DNA of 64,000 nt from Hofstenia miamia (GCA_004352715.1 SCFE01000009.1:154514-218513); one strand, 5' to 3'. Shown: positions 1 to 12,081, counted from the stretch's first letter. Numbers and translations: made by a program. Notes: a model not told the origin generated them from the sequence alone.

Positions 1-409
1 ATTTTGATTCTGATTAATATAGTTATTCGCTTCTAAATATTTAATATGTGTATGAACAACTGCTTTTTCTAATATATAACAGATTTGTTATGATGTAAAG
101 GAATAATGTTCGTCTTTGAAACTCATTACCTTTATGTAACACTGTTATTTTTTCTCCGTAATGCGTTTATTGTACCTTTTAGAGAGATATCTGGTTTTAC
201 GCGGATACACTTATAATTATTGATAGCATATTATGCGTTTATACTTTTATCTTTGTTTTCGAATCATGATGCTGCACTCATCTCCCTTTATCAATTTGAT
301 TTATTTTTTCATTATAAATTTTAATACCTATAAATAGTTTTGTAATCAACTATTCAAATTTATTTTGAAAATCTTAGTCTGTTTATCTATAATTATTAAT
401 AAATTTTAG
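1..409 (+). other. EIF3A: Intron of eIF3a, no further feature
   Basis: AT-rich sequence ending in the acceptor ATTTTAG at 403-409. No coding or repeat structure was recognised. Confidence 0.6.
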
Positions 410-3400
410 GAAAACTTAAAAGAATTTGAACAAAGATTGCAACAAATTAAATCTGAACGTCTTCTTGAACGTAAAAAGCAACGTAAAGAAGATCGTAGAG
501 TTCAATGGTTGCGTCAGCGCCAGCTGGAACAAGAAAAACTTAAAGAAGAGGAAAAGCGAAGTATTTTTAATGTTTTTATTAATTCATTAATTTGTGTTTT
601 ACCACAATTCGATATTTGTTTCAATCAATTTATATGATAAATGAAAGGAGGATATGATTACTGATTTCACATATATCGTGACTATTTCTTAATAAATTTA
701 TATGATGCATGATAGGAAGATATGATTACGGATTTCACATATATCCTGATTGTTTTTAATAAATGTATGTGATTCATGATAAGAAGATATGATTACTGAT
801 TTCAACTATATTCTCATTTTTGTAAATTTATGTGATGTATGATAGGAAGATATGATTACTGATTTCACGTATATGCTGATTATTTTCTAAGCAATTTTTA
901 TAATGCATGAAATGAGGATATGATTACTAATTTCACATATATCCTGACTGTTTCTTAATAAATTTATATAATACATGATAGGAAGATATGATTACGGATT
1001 TCACATATATCCTGATTGTTTTTAATAAATGTATGTGATTCATGATAAGAAGATATGATTACTGAATTCAACTATATTCTCATTTTTGTAAATTTATGTG
1101 ATGTATGATAGGAAGATATGATTACTGATTTCACGTATATGCTGATTATTTTCTAAGCAATTTATATGATGCATGAAAGGAGGATATGATTACTGATTTC
1201 ACATATATCCTGACTATTTCTTAATACATTTATATGAAGCATCATAAGAAGATGTGATTACTGATTTCAACTATATTCTCATTTGTAAATTTATGTGATG
1301 TATGATAGGAAGATATGATTACTGATTTCACATATATCCTGACTATTTCTTAATAAATTTATATGATGCATGATAAGAAGATGTGATTACTGATTTCAAC
1401 TATATTCTCATTTGTAAATTTATGTGATGTATGATAGGAAGATATGATTACTGATTTCACATATATCCTGACTATTTCTTAATAAATTTATATGATGCAT
1501 GATAAGAAGATGTGATTACTGATTTCAACTATATTCTCATTTGTAAATTTATGTGATGTATGATAGGAAGATATGATTACTGATTTCACATATATCCTGA
1601 CTATTTCTTAATAAATTTATATGATGCATGATAAGAAGATGTGATTACTGATTTCAACTATATTCTCATTTGTAAATTTATGTGATGTATGATAGGAAGA
1701 TATGATTACTGATTTCACATATATCCTGACTATTTCTTAATAAATTTATATGATGCATGATAAGAAGATGTGATTACTGATTTCAACTATATTCTCATTT
1801 GTAAATTTATGTGATGTATGATAGGAAGATATGATTACTGATTTCACATATATCCTGACTATTTCTTAATAAATTTATATGATGCATGATAAGAAGATGT
1901 GATTACTGATTTCAACTATATTCTCATTTGTAAATTTATGTGATGTATGATAGGAAGATATGATTACTGATTTCACATATATCCTGACTATTTCTTAATA
2001 AATTTATATGATGCATGATAAGAAGATGTGATTACTGATTTCAACTATATTCTCATTTGTAAATTTATGTGATGTATGATAGGAAGATATGATTACTGAT
2101 TTCACATATATCCTGACTATTTCTTAATAAATTTATATGATGCATGATAAGAAGATGTGATTACTGATTTCAACTATATTCTCATTTGTAAATTTATGTG
2201 ATGTATGATAGGAAGATATGATTACTGATTTCACATATATCCTGACTATTTCTTAATAAATTTATATGATGCATGATAAGAAGATGTGATTACTGATTTC
2301 AACTATATTCTCATTTGTAAATTTATGTGATGTATGATAGGAAGATATGATTACTGATTTCACATATATCCTGACTATTTCTTAATAAATTTATATGATG
2401 CATGATAAGAAGATGTGATTACTGATTTCAACTATATTCTCATTTTTTGTAAATTTATATGATGCATGATAGGAAAATATGAGTACTGATTGTACATATA
2501 TCCTGATTGTTTTCTAAGCAATTTATATAACTCAAGCACTTTGCATTGTATGTTTATGACCTCATACTTTAGAGCACTTAGTCACGTGTTTACATTAACT
2601 GTTGATTTAAATAATTTTCCAAATTCGTATGTCATGTGTTGGCTTCTTATTAATGTCATATCTATTTAGGAATCGAAGAAGCCAGGCGCTTAGAAGAAGA
2701 GAAGCGTGAAAAGGTAATTTAAGCTCGTTTATTTATCTGACTTTTTGTACAGTGAATGTGTGAAACCCACCAGTATTTTAGCATTTCGATTTTAGAATGT
2801 TTAAGATTACTATCAAAATTTGGTCATAAAGAATATTTTTCTGAGAAATGAGCTTTTACGAATATATCAATATCCAAAATCTCAACCCAGCTATGGAAGA
2901 TGGCTGATTTTTTCAATAAGAATAAATTCCGATATATTTTTCAAAGAATAATACATTTCCCAATTAAGTTTTGTCTGATAACCTGGGTCCATCTATAGCT
3001 TTAGAGTAAAATTTTAAATTGTAATTAGCTTTGATATGAGTAAAACGCATTTTCATTTTCATAGTGCTAGTAATGGCCGTTAATGCCGAAGTCATCCATC
3101 TTTTTTATTCGTACCCGTGTTCGAGAATGAAATTTTTGCTGCTGTTAAGCTACAATTATTTTAACTGCTATCAATTAATTTTTAACACAATTTATATGCA
3201 CATCATATAACTTTGTTTTTAACATTTTATTTATCTTGTGTTTTAAAAATGTTCTTAAAATTGATGAATAGATAATATCTGCCTGAAACAATTGAAAAGG
3301 GTTGACACTCATTGCTAGCATAAAGTCCTACTATCATGATTACAGCATCCTAACGATCGCCCAAATTAAGCTGTAATTGAATTCGTGCTAACCATTCAAT

Positions 3401-6400
3401 TGGAATTCATATATGATTTCCCAGGTTTGCCCCAAACTAAAAATGTCTTAGCAATAAGTGGAAGAAAATGTAGCATTGTTTGTAAGGAGGTTTTATTTAT
3501 CTGAAAATTGCAACTCCAAAGAAAAACTTGCCAGTGTTGTGCAATTCTGTCTAGTGTTTGATTTGAACTTACTATTGTAAGCTAAAAAAAACTGATGGAG
3601 TTGTGGTGAGAATTTAGAACAGATATAAAAAACCTTAATTTAAACATAATTTTATTTTAAATAGATTTTTTCTAATCAATTTGATCCCTAACGACATATA
3701 CACGTATTCTGATATACAACTGTTTGATTTCAACCATTTTTGAATTGGGAGGGAATTATGGGAACGGTGGTCTATATTTATAGGAAATGGGCTTGGATAT
3801 TTAATGAATTATTTGCACTTTAAAAAAATTGTGTGAGATGAGGCGCCTTCTTGTATCCCAATATGAAATCAAATAATAGTATACAAGGTGATAATTACCA
3901 TACACAATGACAATTATAAAAATATAATTAGAAAACTTCAAGTCATTAAATGGTTGTATATGCAATTGGGTTGAGTATTGTTTTTGCGAGAAGTGTTATT
4001 GCCCAAATTTTCTGTTAATTTTTATTGTATTTCTGTTGCTCACATTTTCGTCTGAATTTTATCAGATGTTTTAATTTCTATGTTTGTAATATATATTTTA
4101 TTAATATTTAAAGTTTTGTAATTGTATTTTTTTAGGAAAGATATGAAGAGAAACTTATGAAAGAAAGAGAACGAGAGTTGTATTTTTTTATTAGGATTGT
4201 TTTATATTAGTTTGTTTAGATCCAAACGTTTTGAAGATGACCTTGGCAAGCGGGATGTATTTCGACCATCTTATAGAAGCAATGATGATTTCCGTCGTAA
4301 CAGGGATTACGATGATCGTCGTCCTGAAGAAGAAGACCTTCGCCGTGGACCTTTTCGGGGTGATGAATTTAGACGCCCAGCTTATCGTGATGATGATGTG
4401 AGACGGCCACCGCCTCGTGATGATGAATTTCGACGTTCGAATTATAAAGATGATGACTTTAGGCGTGATGACGGTTTCAGGCGTGGGCCTCCCCGTGATG
4501 ATGTTTTCAGACGTGGATCACAGAGAGAGGATGAAGTTAGACGTCGCAGTAATAGAGATTATGATGATCGGCGGGCAGATGATGAAGATTTTCGCCGTGG
4601 TCCTTTTCGAGGTGATGAATTCAGGCGGGGGCTTCCAAGAGAGGGTGATTTTAGACGTAGCGCACCAAGAGAAGATGACTTTAGACGTGGAGGTAGAGAT
4701 GATGACTTTAGGCGGGGTCCTCCAAGAGATGATGATTTTCGGCGGGGTCCTCCAAGAGATGATGATTTTAGGCGAGGCCCACCAAGAGATGATGATTTTC
4801 GGCGCGGTCCTCCAAGAGAAGATGACTACATGCGCGCCCCTCCAAGAGATGATGAGTTCCGACGAGCACCACCACGTGAAGATTTTCGAAAAGCGCCTTC
4901 TCGAGATGACGACTTTCGAAGGGGCCCGACACGAGATGATTTTAGACGTAGAAGAGACGATGATTTTAGAGGGGCTCCTTCACGTGATGACAATCAATCT
5001 GGAAGAAATGACGAATTCTTTAGACGAGGACAAACTGATGGCTACAAAAATCGTGATGATCGAGACGATTTTAGAAGAGGATCGGATATCTCAAAGAAAA
5101 CTGATTCCTACCGTTCAAATCAAAAGTAAGTTCTTTCTCTTAAATATTGTTCAATTTCTAATTCCTAATTTTCCATTGTTATTTTCAGTAAGAAATCCCT
5201 AAATTTGATAAAAGAAAATTCTCGGCTAATTTGTATATAGTTGCCAAATTCCATACCATTTTGAATCATCTATTTTATAAATGGTTTACGTTGGATTCAT
5301 AATTTATAAAAACATTAACAAATGTTTTGATGAAATTATTTGAATATACTTTTCAACTTTTCTTGACCTTGCTCGACCCGATTCCACCCAAATAATTTCA
5401 GATCCGACACATTTCAGATAGTTTTTTATCCAACCCGGGATATAATAATAAAAGTTATTTTTCTTTATTTAAAACTAGATAAACATTACATTATATTGCA
5501 GGTAAAACATCAATCATCGTCACCAAATTAAAGAAATATATTTCGTCGATATAAATGAGTTTTAAAACACTTGAAACAATGTCACTAACAGATCCAACTT
5601 ATCTTCAAATTGTTCCGGATTAAGTGATCCGCGATACTCTCCGAGGTTTTACCTTCTGCCGAAAAAGTTCTTTCACTCAATGCGAGCTTGGTGCAATTTG
5701 GAAAACCTTTCGGTGTACACCTAATAGAAGTGGATACTCATCACGATTATCACGTCACTATAGGAATCGATCATCGAACTTTTGTATAGTAACGGCTAAT
5801 TAATGAGAACGGACTTCTTCCTCAATAAATCATTTTCAATGAATGTACATCCTGAATTTTGAGTCTTGACACGTCCCGCCCAGAAGGTTTGTTGACCTGA
5901 CCCGGTTAATTGATTACCAGCCCCGACCCACGAATCGATGTGTTTCCAGGCCTGCTTGCACTAGGCTTGGTATTATGAAAATTTGTATTTTAGTCTACAT
6001 AGCGAATCCCAAAATTCCATACTGCATTCTTTGGTATTTTTTATTATGCTATTGACACTTTCCGTGGGTGGATCTCCGTTTGTTTATTTAATTAATCGTT
6101 GAGATGTATCTCGTAAGTCGAAATTAACAAAGCTGTGTTCGCGTGGCTGGCACATTTGAATTTGTGCTACATTTATTAGCATTTCTGTACAAATTTATAA
6201 ACATAAATTCTTCTATTTAAAAATTTTTTTTATTATCCTGACCATTGAATTGCATTGAGTTTTTCTTTATTTGATATAATTATGTTCTTATTGTTAAATT
6301 TAGTCTATATTGTATCTGTAATATATTATCAGCAAAGTTTGATGAAATAAATTGTGCAAACTGCCACTGTATTTCGCAGGAAGAAAACAAAAAATCCCTT

Positions 6401-6508
6401 GTTTTGACAATGTAAAATGTACATAAATTCGTATATTTTAGAATTGATGCCTCATCAAGGGACAATGACATCGTAGATGATGGCTGGACAAGAGTAAGAA
6501 AGAAGTGA
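410..6508 (+). CDS. EIF3A: Eukaryotic translation initiation factor 3 subunit A, C-terminal exons (partial)
   Basis: Scaffold subunit of the cytosolic eIF3 complex, which binds the 40S ribosome and recruits mRNA and initiator tRNA. I read five exons with matching phases: 410-560 (phase 0 in, 1 out), 2670-2713 (out 0), 4136-4179 (out 2), 4220-5125 (out 2), 6442-6508 with TGA at 6506-6508. Joined, they give about 403 residues. The first three exons encode a charged helical stretch (NLKEFEQRL, LLERKKQRKEDRR) matching the eIF3a spectrin-like/coiled-coil tail. Exon 4 holds the decapeptide-like D/E-R-rich repeats. Exon 5 ends DDGWTRVRKK, close to the DGWTTVRR end of vertebrate eIF3a. The N-terminal PCI part lies upstream of the window. 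The donor AAAA|GTAAGT at 5126 is strong. An apparent stop just after 5125 is intronic. Confidence 0.92.
625..2530 (+). repeat. Higher-order minisatellite in eIF3a intron
   Basis: The basic unit is about 65 bp, recognisable by GATATGATTACTGATTTCA. From about 1260 to 2440 two diverged units alternate as a 129 bp dimer: CTGATTTCAAC recurs at 1261, 1390, 1519, 1648, 1777, 1906, 2035, 2164, 2293 and 2422, a constant 129 bp step with near-perfect identity. Between about 640 and 1200 the same monomers form a longer unit of about 266 bp: CGGATTTCACATA recurs at 729 and 995. The edges are degenerate. The array fills most of the 561-2669 intron. Confidence 0.95.
2714..4135 (+). other. EIF3A: Intron of eIF3a, no recognised element
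   Basis: This intron runs from the donor AAG|GTAATT to the acceptor TTTTTTTAG. I see only AT-rich unique sequence with no open frame resembling a known family. Confidence 0.6.
4220..5125 (+). CDS. EIF3A: eIF3a exon 4: Arg/Asp-rich decapeptide repeat domain
   Basis: This 906 nt exon encodes about 300 residues of imperfect repeats around DDDFRRGPPR, densest at 4680-4830 where four units are nearly identical. Vertebrate eIF3a carries an equivalent array (DDDRGPRRG units) in the same place, between the charged helix and the C-terminal DGWTTVRR tail. The domain is thought to be disordered and to contact eIF4B and RNA. The preceding intron (4180-4219) is only 40 nt long. The long open frame at 4417-5202 is a shadow of this repeat in another frame. 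Confidence 0.9.
5380..5965 (-). mobile_element. Degenerate hAT-like transposon remnant
   Basis: On the minus strand around 5600-5710 the translation reads LALSERTFSAEG...SIADHLIRNNLK. This resembles the C-terminal hAT dimerisation region (SERxFS...G, then a leucine-rich end). Both flanks carry hAT-end-like GC-richer stretches rich in GACCCG/CGGGTC. Only about 30 residues survive and I could not define clean inverted ends, so the boundaries are approximate. It sits within the last eIF3a intron. Confidence 0.4.
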
Positions 6509-6520
6509 TTTGTATAAATC

Positions 6521-6526
6521 AATAAA
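6521..6526 (+). promoter_or_regulatory. Poly(A) signal of eIF3a
   Basis: AATAAA lies 12 nt after the eIF3a stop codon, in an AT-rich stretch. It implies a very short 3' UTR. No competing strong signal was noted nearby. Confidence 0.5.
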
Positions 6527-6852
6527 TTATTTGAATTTCCGTTTTGCGTTTTCAATTATGATATACAATATCTGTTTTTTTATAAGGAAGATAAACAGCA
6601 TTGTTTCTTTCACCCTTTGACTACCATAAGACTTTGACAAAGGGTTACTATTTGAATTTTTGGAATTAGTACCATTTGATATACTGTTTCAAGATTTTCA
6701 AAATAATTTCACAAATATATTTAGTTTATGAGACATATGCCGGGACACAGGTGTCCCTATCGTACATAACATTAAAGTGAAGGTTTTGTAAATGTTCTTA
6801 AAAACGATTTCTTGTCATGACATTTTTTATGCCATCATTACCAATGAACTGG

Positions 6853-7134
6853 TCAACTTCCCAATAGCTGGTAATTGTTAGTAATTTGTTTATACCCATT
6901 ATATAATTGCCACCAAGGGAAAGCTTTCTTTTCATCATTTGTAGTAAAATTGCGACCATTTTGCTGTGCATAAAGATTTGTTTGTACAGTTATCAATTCA
7001 ATGAGAACATCAATGCTCATTGCAGTGCAAAACATTTCAAATGGAGACGCATTATCCCTGTAATCTATTTTTGCTGAGCCTTCTAGCAAACAAAGTTGAA
7101 TTTTCTTACCAGACTTCTTTGAAGACCATTTCAA
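6853..7134 (-). pseudogene. piggyBac transposase fragment
   Basis: This 93-residue open frame contains SPFEMFCTAMSIDVLIELIT followed by QTNLYAQQ, matching the N-terminal part of the piggyBac transposase DDE domain (P.E.F...., ..I...TN.YA). The catalytic aspartates further downstream are missing. Together with the flanking TTAA-type ends this supports a decayed piggyBac copy. Confidence 0.65.
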
Positions 7135-7945
7135 AGTCCGTGGTGCATCTTCCCATTTTTTTATTCAATTAAAATTTTATTTAAAAAAAATATGTATATC
7201 CCACTAAATGTTTTTTTAAATTATCATCCTGACCGCGTTTCCAAACAAATCTTTCAAATGTTGCATGGTAGTATCTCTTGAATTTTCCTACCCCATGGTA
7301 AATATATTTAGGTTTGAGTTAATACTGCGGGAGCAATGGCCAAAAATAGGTTTTTTGGGTAAAAGTGCGATTCCCACCAAATGTAAGGTTTTTGAATTTT
7401 CCATAGCAAAATCCGGGAAATATATATATATATATATATATAATGAAAAAAAAAATTTCAATATGTGCCAGAGGGACATCTGTGTCACAAAATGTTTAAT
7501 AATAATGTACTTTATTTTAATCTTACAATGCAGTAAACTACACTACAAACTAAAAATGAACACATTAATAACAAGAGAAATATCGATTAGGGAAGATGGC
7601 ATTTGATGAGCATAATTTCGGTGGATTGTTTTTTCTTAATTTGGATGTAACGTATTCAGTTATTTTGCTAATAAATTGTTTTAGTGGATGTTTTTGAAAG
7701 TCTTAGATGTCTTGATGTAATGCTTTGACTTTTGTTTTAATGTTAAAAATATTTAATTATTAATAAGTTTGTATTTATTATTTAAACGCTTTCTTCTATG
7801 TTGTTAAGCTTAGATAAAAATGTTTGATTCATCTACATATACTTGTATGCCGTAAATTATAATAAAATTAACTAGGGAATTAACCAGATTTTCAGCTTCA
7901 TCTTGATTTAAAAATCTTTTTCTTTTAATATTATAAAGAAATTTC

Positions 7946-8250
7946 TCATTGATCTTCTATAAACTTGAGCAATATGTTTTTAAATGAAAGCTTATTTATG
8001 GTAAATCCAAGATCTTTCATTGTTTTTACTGAGGAATAGCAAGCAATTTTAGATATATTACCAGCAAATTTTCTCTTCAATGGTATAATCATTTCCAACG
8101 GTTTTCTATAATTAACTTCAGATTTTTTCATGCCAATATTTGGTCTTATTTATTGATTCTGTCAGGTCTACATTTTCTAGCGTTGAAAAACAAATCAATG
8201 TATCATTAGCATATTTAATACAATATAAAAAGAACCGTAAAATCTTTCAA
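7946..8250 (-). pseudogene. Reverse transcriptase fragment inside the piggyBac remnant
   Basis: Minus-strand translation near 8130-8230 reads IKYANDTLICFSTLENVDL, which resembles the RT motif Y-x-D-D with the first D changed to N. After a frameshift a further 61-residue frame follows (7946-8131). The order fits the palm of a Penelope-like or non-LTR RT, but the clade is not certain. Confidence 0.4.
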
Positions 8251-8607
8251 CACGAAAACTGTTTCTTTGCTAAAAGAAGTTAATAGAAAAATATTTTGTA
8301 AACAAATTATCTCCGATTGACACAACTAAGGTACTGGGGACTAGCTTCAGTTTATATCAAAAATCGATTAAATTTAAAACATCAACTCATATCTATATAT
8401 GCACCCAAAGCTTATTTATTTAGAAGCAATAGGTATAATTTATTTTAAAAATTGTCCTTAAAAATTCTTTGAAACATGAATTTTAAAGTGTGACACCCAT
8501 GTCCTATGGTAGTCAAAGAGTTAATGTTGAAAATTTTGGCTAAATGTTTTCTCTACTGGTAATAAATCCATATTTAAAACAAATGTTTCTCATGCATTGT
8601 TTAATTT

Positions 8608-8822
8608 TCATACAGTCGTGCAAATAATGTTTACAACTGACTGCAAAGTTGATTGGGTTGAACTAATAAATCCATTAAAGGGGAAGCTCAATTTGGTATA
8701 TTATTGGTTATAATTTTAAATATCTAANTCATACAGTCGTGCAAATAATGTTTACAACTGACTGCAAAGTTGATTGGGTTGAACTAATAAATATATTATT
8801 GGTTATAATTTTAAATATCTAA
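8608..8822. repeat. Duplicated contig overlap around single N at 8728
   Basis: The stretch beginning CATACAGTCGTGCAAATAA occurs at 8609 and again at 8730, and the AT-rich segment before the N recurs at about 8791. The two versions differ mainly by about 27 nt present in only one. This looks like two alleles placed end to end, not a biological tandem repeat. Confidence 0.7.
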
Positions 8823-9029
8823 AAGTAACTTAAGTTTAGGTAGGCAATAATTGGAAAACGAAGTCCCATTGATTCTAAAAAAACACTTGCATAGCATTAA
8901 TTCATGAAAATAACAAAGCATAATCATTACATATAAAATTAATATTGCAATGATTATTTTTTGAGTGATCGACACTGGAAGAGTGTACAATGGTTGAGAT
9001 GCTGAGGATAACACTATTTAATGAGGTTG

Positions 9030-9830
9030 TGTTCCAGATGTCACAGATTAGACATGAATTGCCTGAATCCTAACCACCATATCTTGATAATAAAAGTGCA
9101 GCATTTCCCCGCTGTTAAATTACTGACCAGAAGACCAGGATGGCAAAAAAGAATCCCCAGGACGAGCACGAAAGTGAGTGAGGTTAGACTTTACAAGTTC
9201 AGGAGACAAAGTTCATTTAGAAGCAGTTTTGCAAAAAATAGCGTCCCTGAGTTGATAATGAGGCGCAATTCTTCACCATCAACCGCGCATGGCATAGCAT
9301 AATCACTAAATAAATCCAAAGGCTTAAAGCATTTTGGACATTTTTTGTCTTCATCAATTAAGGGGGATGCCAAGCCAATAACAAAGCAAAATAGGATTTT
9401 TACTAGTATGTGTGCTAAAGTTCAACCTAGTGTCAAATTCAATACCTAGAACCTTGAGAAATGAAGGCCCTTTAACCCCATTGATTTCTGGGATATCTCT
9501 AACATCATGACTAGTATAGATGATGTCTTTGGTTTTTTCTACATTGAGGTTCAACTTTTTCTTTTTAAATTGTTTTTCTAAGTTGCCAATATCTCAGCTG
9601 ATCTACCATTTTTATTAAGAAAACACCCAATAACTTCGGAGTTGTCATCATAAAAATAGTTGATTTTATAATATTGTAACCAGCGTCAACGTTATTAGCG
9701 GCAATATTATAATATGTTGGTCCCAAACAGTACCTTGTGGGACGCCTTGGTTAGTTGTACGGAAAGCAAGATTTCACCCCCAACAACAGTGTAATGTTTT
9801 TTTCCTGTCAGAAAAGGAATTACCCAGTTA
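9030..9830 (-). pseudogene. Non-LTR reverse transcriptase fragment (C-terminal half)
   Basis: Reading the minus strand from about 9770, broken frames give NQGVPQGT followed by GPTYYNIA. They continue with LNVEKTKDIIYTS and FLKVLGIEFDTRLNF at 9354-9554, then CPKCFKPLDLFSDYAMPC at 9191-9373 and finally RPGD-like text near 9130. This is the order of an RT palm, thumb and the Cys/RPGD tail seen in many animal non-LTR elements. It has several frameshifts and no ends were identified. Confidence 0.55.
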
Positions 9831-9836
9831 TGGAAA

Positions 9837-11640
9837 ATGCTGGTTAATCCTGAAATGATTAATTACACGAAAATTTTATTTACTGACCTAAGCAATGGAA
9901 ATTCAAAGGTGAAGGTGTATTATTTTGAATCCCAGTCATTTAATCCCAAGATACGCAACGATATTAAGAGTAATAATGAATCAAATTTTGATTCACGTTT
10001 TAAAAAGCAGTTATTAAATGTTTCCTACTGTCCGCATAAGAAGTTCTATAATTCTTTTATTCAACAACTAGAAGACGAATTATCACTTGCTTGTTCTGAA
10101 AATAAAGACTTAGTACTTGTCGGGGATTGGAACATAAATTATTTTAATGCTAATGACCAATGTAAAATGGATCTGTTTCAGAACACATTTAATTTAGTAT
10201 TGGCCAATGAAACATTATCTAATAGAATGACATCGTCGAGCAGAACACTAATTGACTACATTATGCTGAGAACAACAATCTATATTATGAGTATACTACG
10301 TCTGAATGTCCATTCTCTGACCACTGTTTTACATCTATCAAATTTCAAAAGTCTCACTCAGCCCCAAAAATAGCATGAAATGGATTAAAACTCGTGAAAA
10401 ATGTATTAAAAATATTAATAATTTTAAATTATCCCTCTCATCAGAAAATTGGTTTCCTGTATATTCAGCATCAAATTTAAATGCAATGCTGGAAAACTTT
10501 TTAAAATTTTATTGAATCTCGTAAGGCATGCAACGAATTCATTAAAAATGAATATGCGCGCCTTCCAAGTGAACGTTCAAAATGAAAGTTAATACAAGAA
10601 ATCACAAATTATAAGCGATCAAAACCAAACTCAATTGATGTGATAAAAGATCAGAAAGAAAATGATCTTTTTTACAATTTAGAAATATCAAATGAATTAA
10701 ATATGACTTTTGTTAATCTAGGAAAATACAATGCCCCCTCGTTAAGTACGAAAACGTTTCACACAAAATTTTTACACCTGAATTTTCCTTCCGCTTCTCA
10801 ACTAGTTATGAAATTATTAAGTCAATCAATAAGCTTAAAACCAACAAATCAAGCGGTCCCTCAAGCATTCCCTCATGGGCCCTTAAAATTACTGCAGACA
10901 TCATTGCAAATCCATTAAATTTTATCTTTAATGAATGCATGAAATTTAATTACTTCCCAGATAATTTAAAGCTTATTCACATTACTCCTATTTTTAAGAA
11001 AAACGATCCATCAATTGCTACTAATTATCGGCTAATCTCAATTACTTCTCCAATTATGCAAAATATTCGAAAGATTATTACATAATCAAATAACTGAACA
11101 TTTAAATAAGTATAATTTATTATCAAACACGCAATTTGGATTTCGCAAAAATTTCTCAACAACTGATGCACTATTAAATGCTACTGAAACGTGGAGAGCA
11201 TCACTTGATTCAAATAAATTTGTAGCTATAGCTTGTTTAGATCTTTCAAAAGCATTTGATTCGATTAATCATAACATTCTAATTGAAAACTATCTTGCTT
11301 ATGATGTTCTAGTAATAGTAAGCAATTGATAACTAGTTACCTCAATCAAAGATTCCAAAGAGTTAAATTAAATGATATTTTTTCAGAATGATTACCGATT
11401 TACAATGGGGTGCCTCAAGGCACGATTCTAGGTCCTCTTCTTTTTAGTATTTATGTAAATTACATGCATTCTATAACTAATTGCAACTTAATCCAATATG
11501 CTGATGACACTTGCATTTTCAGCGATAATTCATCAATGCACCTAGCAGTGGAATCTATAGAATTGAATTGTAACAAATTGTCAAAATACTTTTGTATGCA
11601 CAAGTTAAATATTAAGATAAGATAAGATAAGATATTATTT
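9837..11640 (+). mobile_element. I/Jockey-like LINE: endonuclease and RT part (broken)
   Basis: 9837-10373 encodes the C-terminal half of an apurinic-like endonuclease (KDLVLVGDWNIN, then LIDYIML). 10380-11625 encodes RT pieces in changing frames: NTQFGFRKNFSTTDALL, LDLSKAFDSINHNIL, GVPQGTILGPLLFSIYVN, and the catalytic IQYADDTCIF. Stops and frameshifts show it is dead. The same family recurs at 17296-18960 and 20200-20380. The ORF stops abruptly near 11630 where an opposite-strand segment begins; its continuation appears at 13683-13985. Confidence 0.75.
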
Positions 11641-11645
11641 ATTAA
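11611..11645. repeat. (GATAA)n short tandem repeat
   Basis: AAGATAAGATAAGATAAGAT marks the junction between the plus-strand LINE and the minus-strand insertion. Read on the minus strand it is a (TTATC)n tail, a kind of 3' end seen in many non-LTR elements, so it may be the tail of the inserted copy. Confidence 0.6.
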
Positions 11646-11699
11646 GATAAATATTGACAATTAATAACTAGTAATTTATCGGAATAGCGTTGAAAAATA

Positions 11700-11945
11700 T
11701 ACAATCATACGTAATACATACACAACTAGAAAAGCACTCGGAGAGCGCACACCTCCGCCACGCAGCTGGTGTCGCCCGGATCAGCACCAAAACTTAATGG
11801 ATTCCTCCTTGGACGGAGACGCATCTCTGGTGAAAATTTGAGGTCAACCCATGTATTACTTTTTCCGTAAAGTTGCTAACAGACAGTCAAACAAACAAAC
11901 CAACTCTACCAAAAACAACCTCCTTGGCGGAGGTAACAACAAATA
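11700..11945 (-). repeat. Short dispersed repeat bounded by CCTCCGCC motifs
   Basis: This block is strikingly GC-richer than its surroundings. Read on the minus strand it starts GTTACCTCCGCCAAGGAGG, contains a GTTTGTTTGTTTG run and a CTTTACGGAAAAAGT block, and ends with GGCGGAGGTGTGCGCTCTCC. It resembles a short dispersed repeat I recall from many invertebrates, non-coding and with self-complementary CCTCCGCC/GGCGGAGG edges. I cannot confirm the family name. Confidence 0.5.
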
Positions 11946-12081
11946 ACTATACAATAAATCTACCAGGCTAGGGAAAAATTACTAATGAGAGATTTCAAGT
12001 ACGGGTTGTTGAGTAATCATAATTGTAAAATTAATTGCTTAAATTCTAAATTTTTGCTGCAAAGATTCTGAAAGTTCAAAT

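Larger units (their letters stand above)
6613..8520 (-). mobile_element. piggyBac-like element, degenerate, TTAA target
   Basis: The left end CCCTTTGACTACCATAAG (6613-6630) is inverted at the right end (8504-8520, CTATGGTAGTCAAAGAG). The right end is followed by TTAA (8521-8524). The left is preceded by TTCA, a one-base decay of TTAA. Subterminal GACACAGGTGTCCC-type motifs occur near 6733, 7470 and 8490. A transposase fragment lies inside on the minus strand, together with an unrelated reverse-transcriptase fragment. The element is about 1.9 kb and cannot encode a working transposase. Confidence 0.7.

Noticed and set aside
1260-2440. CRISPR-like regular repeats
   Set aside because: The 129 bp period has no unique spacers; it is a eukaryotic minisatellite.
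4417-5202. 261-codon open frame overlapping the eIF3a repeat exon
   Set aside because: It is the +1 shadow of the GAT/GAC-CGT-rich decapeptide repeats; its Met/Glu/Val-rich product has no family sense.
5160-5250. Alternative eIF3a end using the acceptor TTTTCAG at about 5188
   Set aside because: It would give an unrelated short tail; the exon at 6442 matches the conserved DGWTxVR end with correct phase.
7265-7606. 113-codon frame with a YIYIYIY run
   Set aside because: Produced by (TA)n inside the piggyBac remnant; no coding support.
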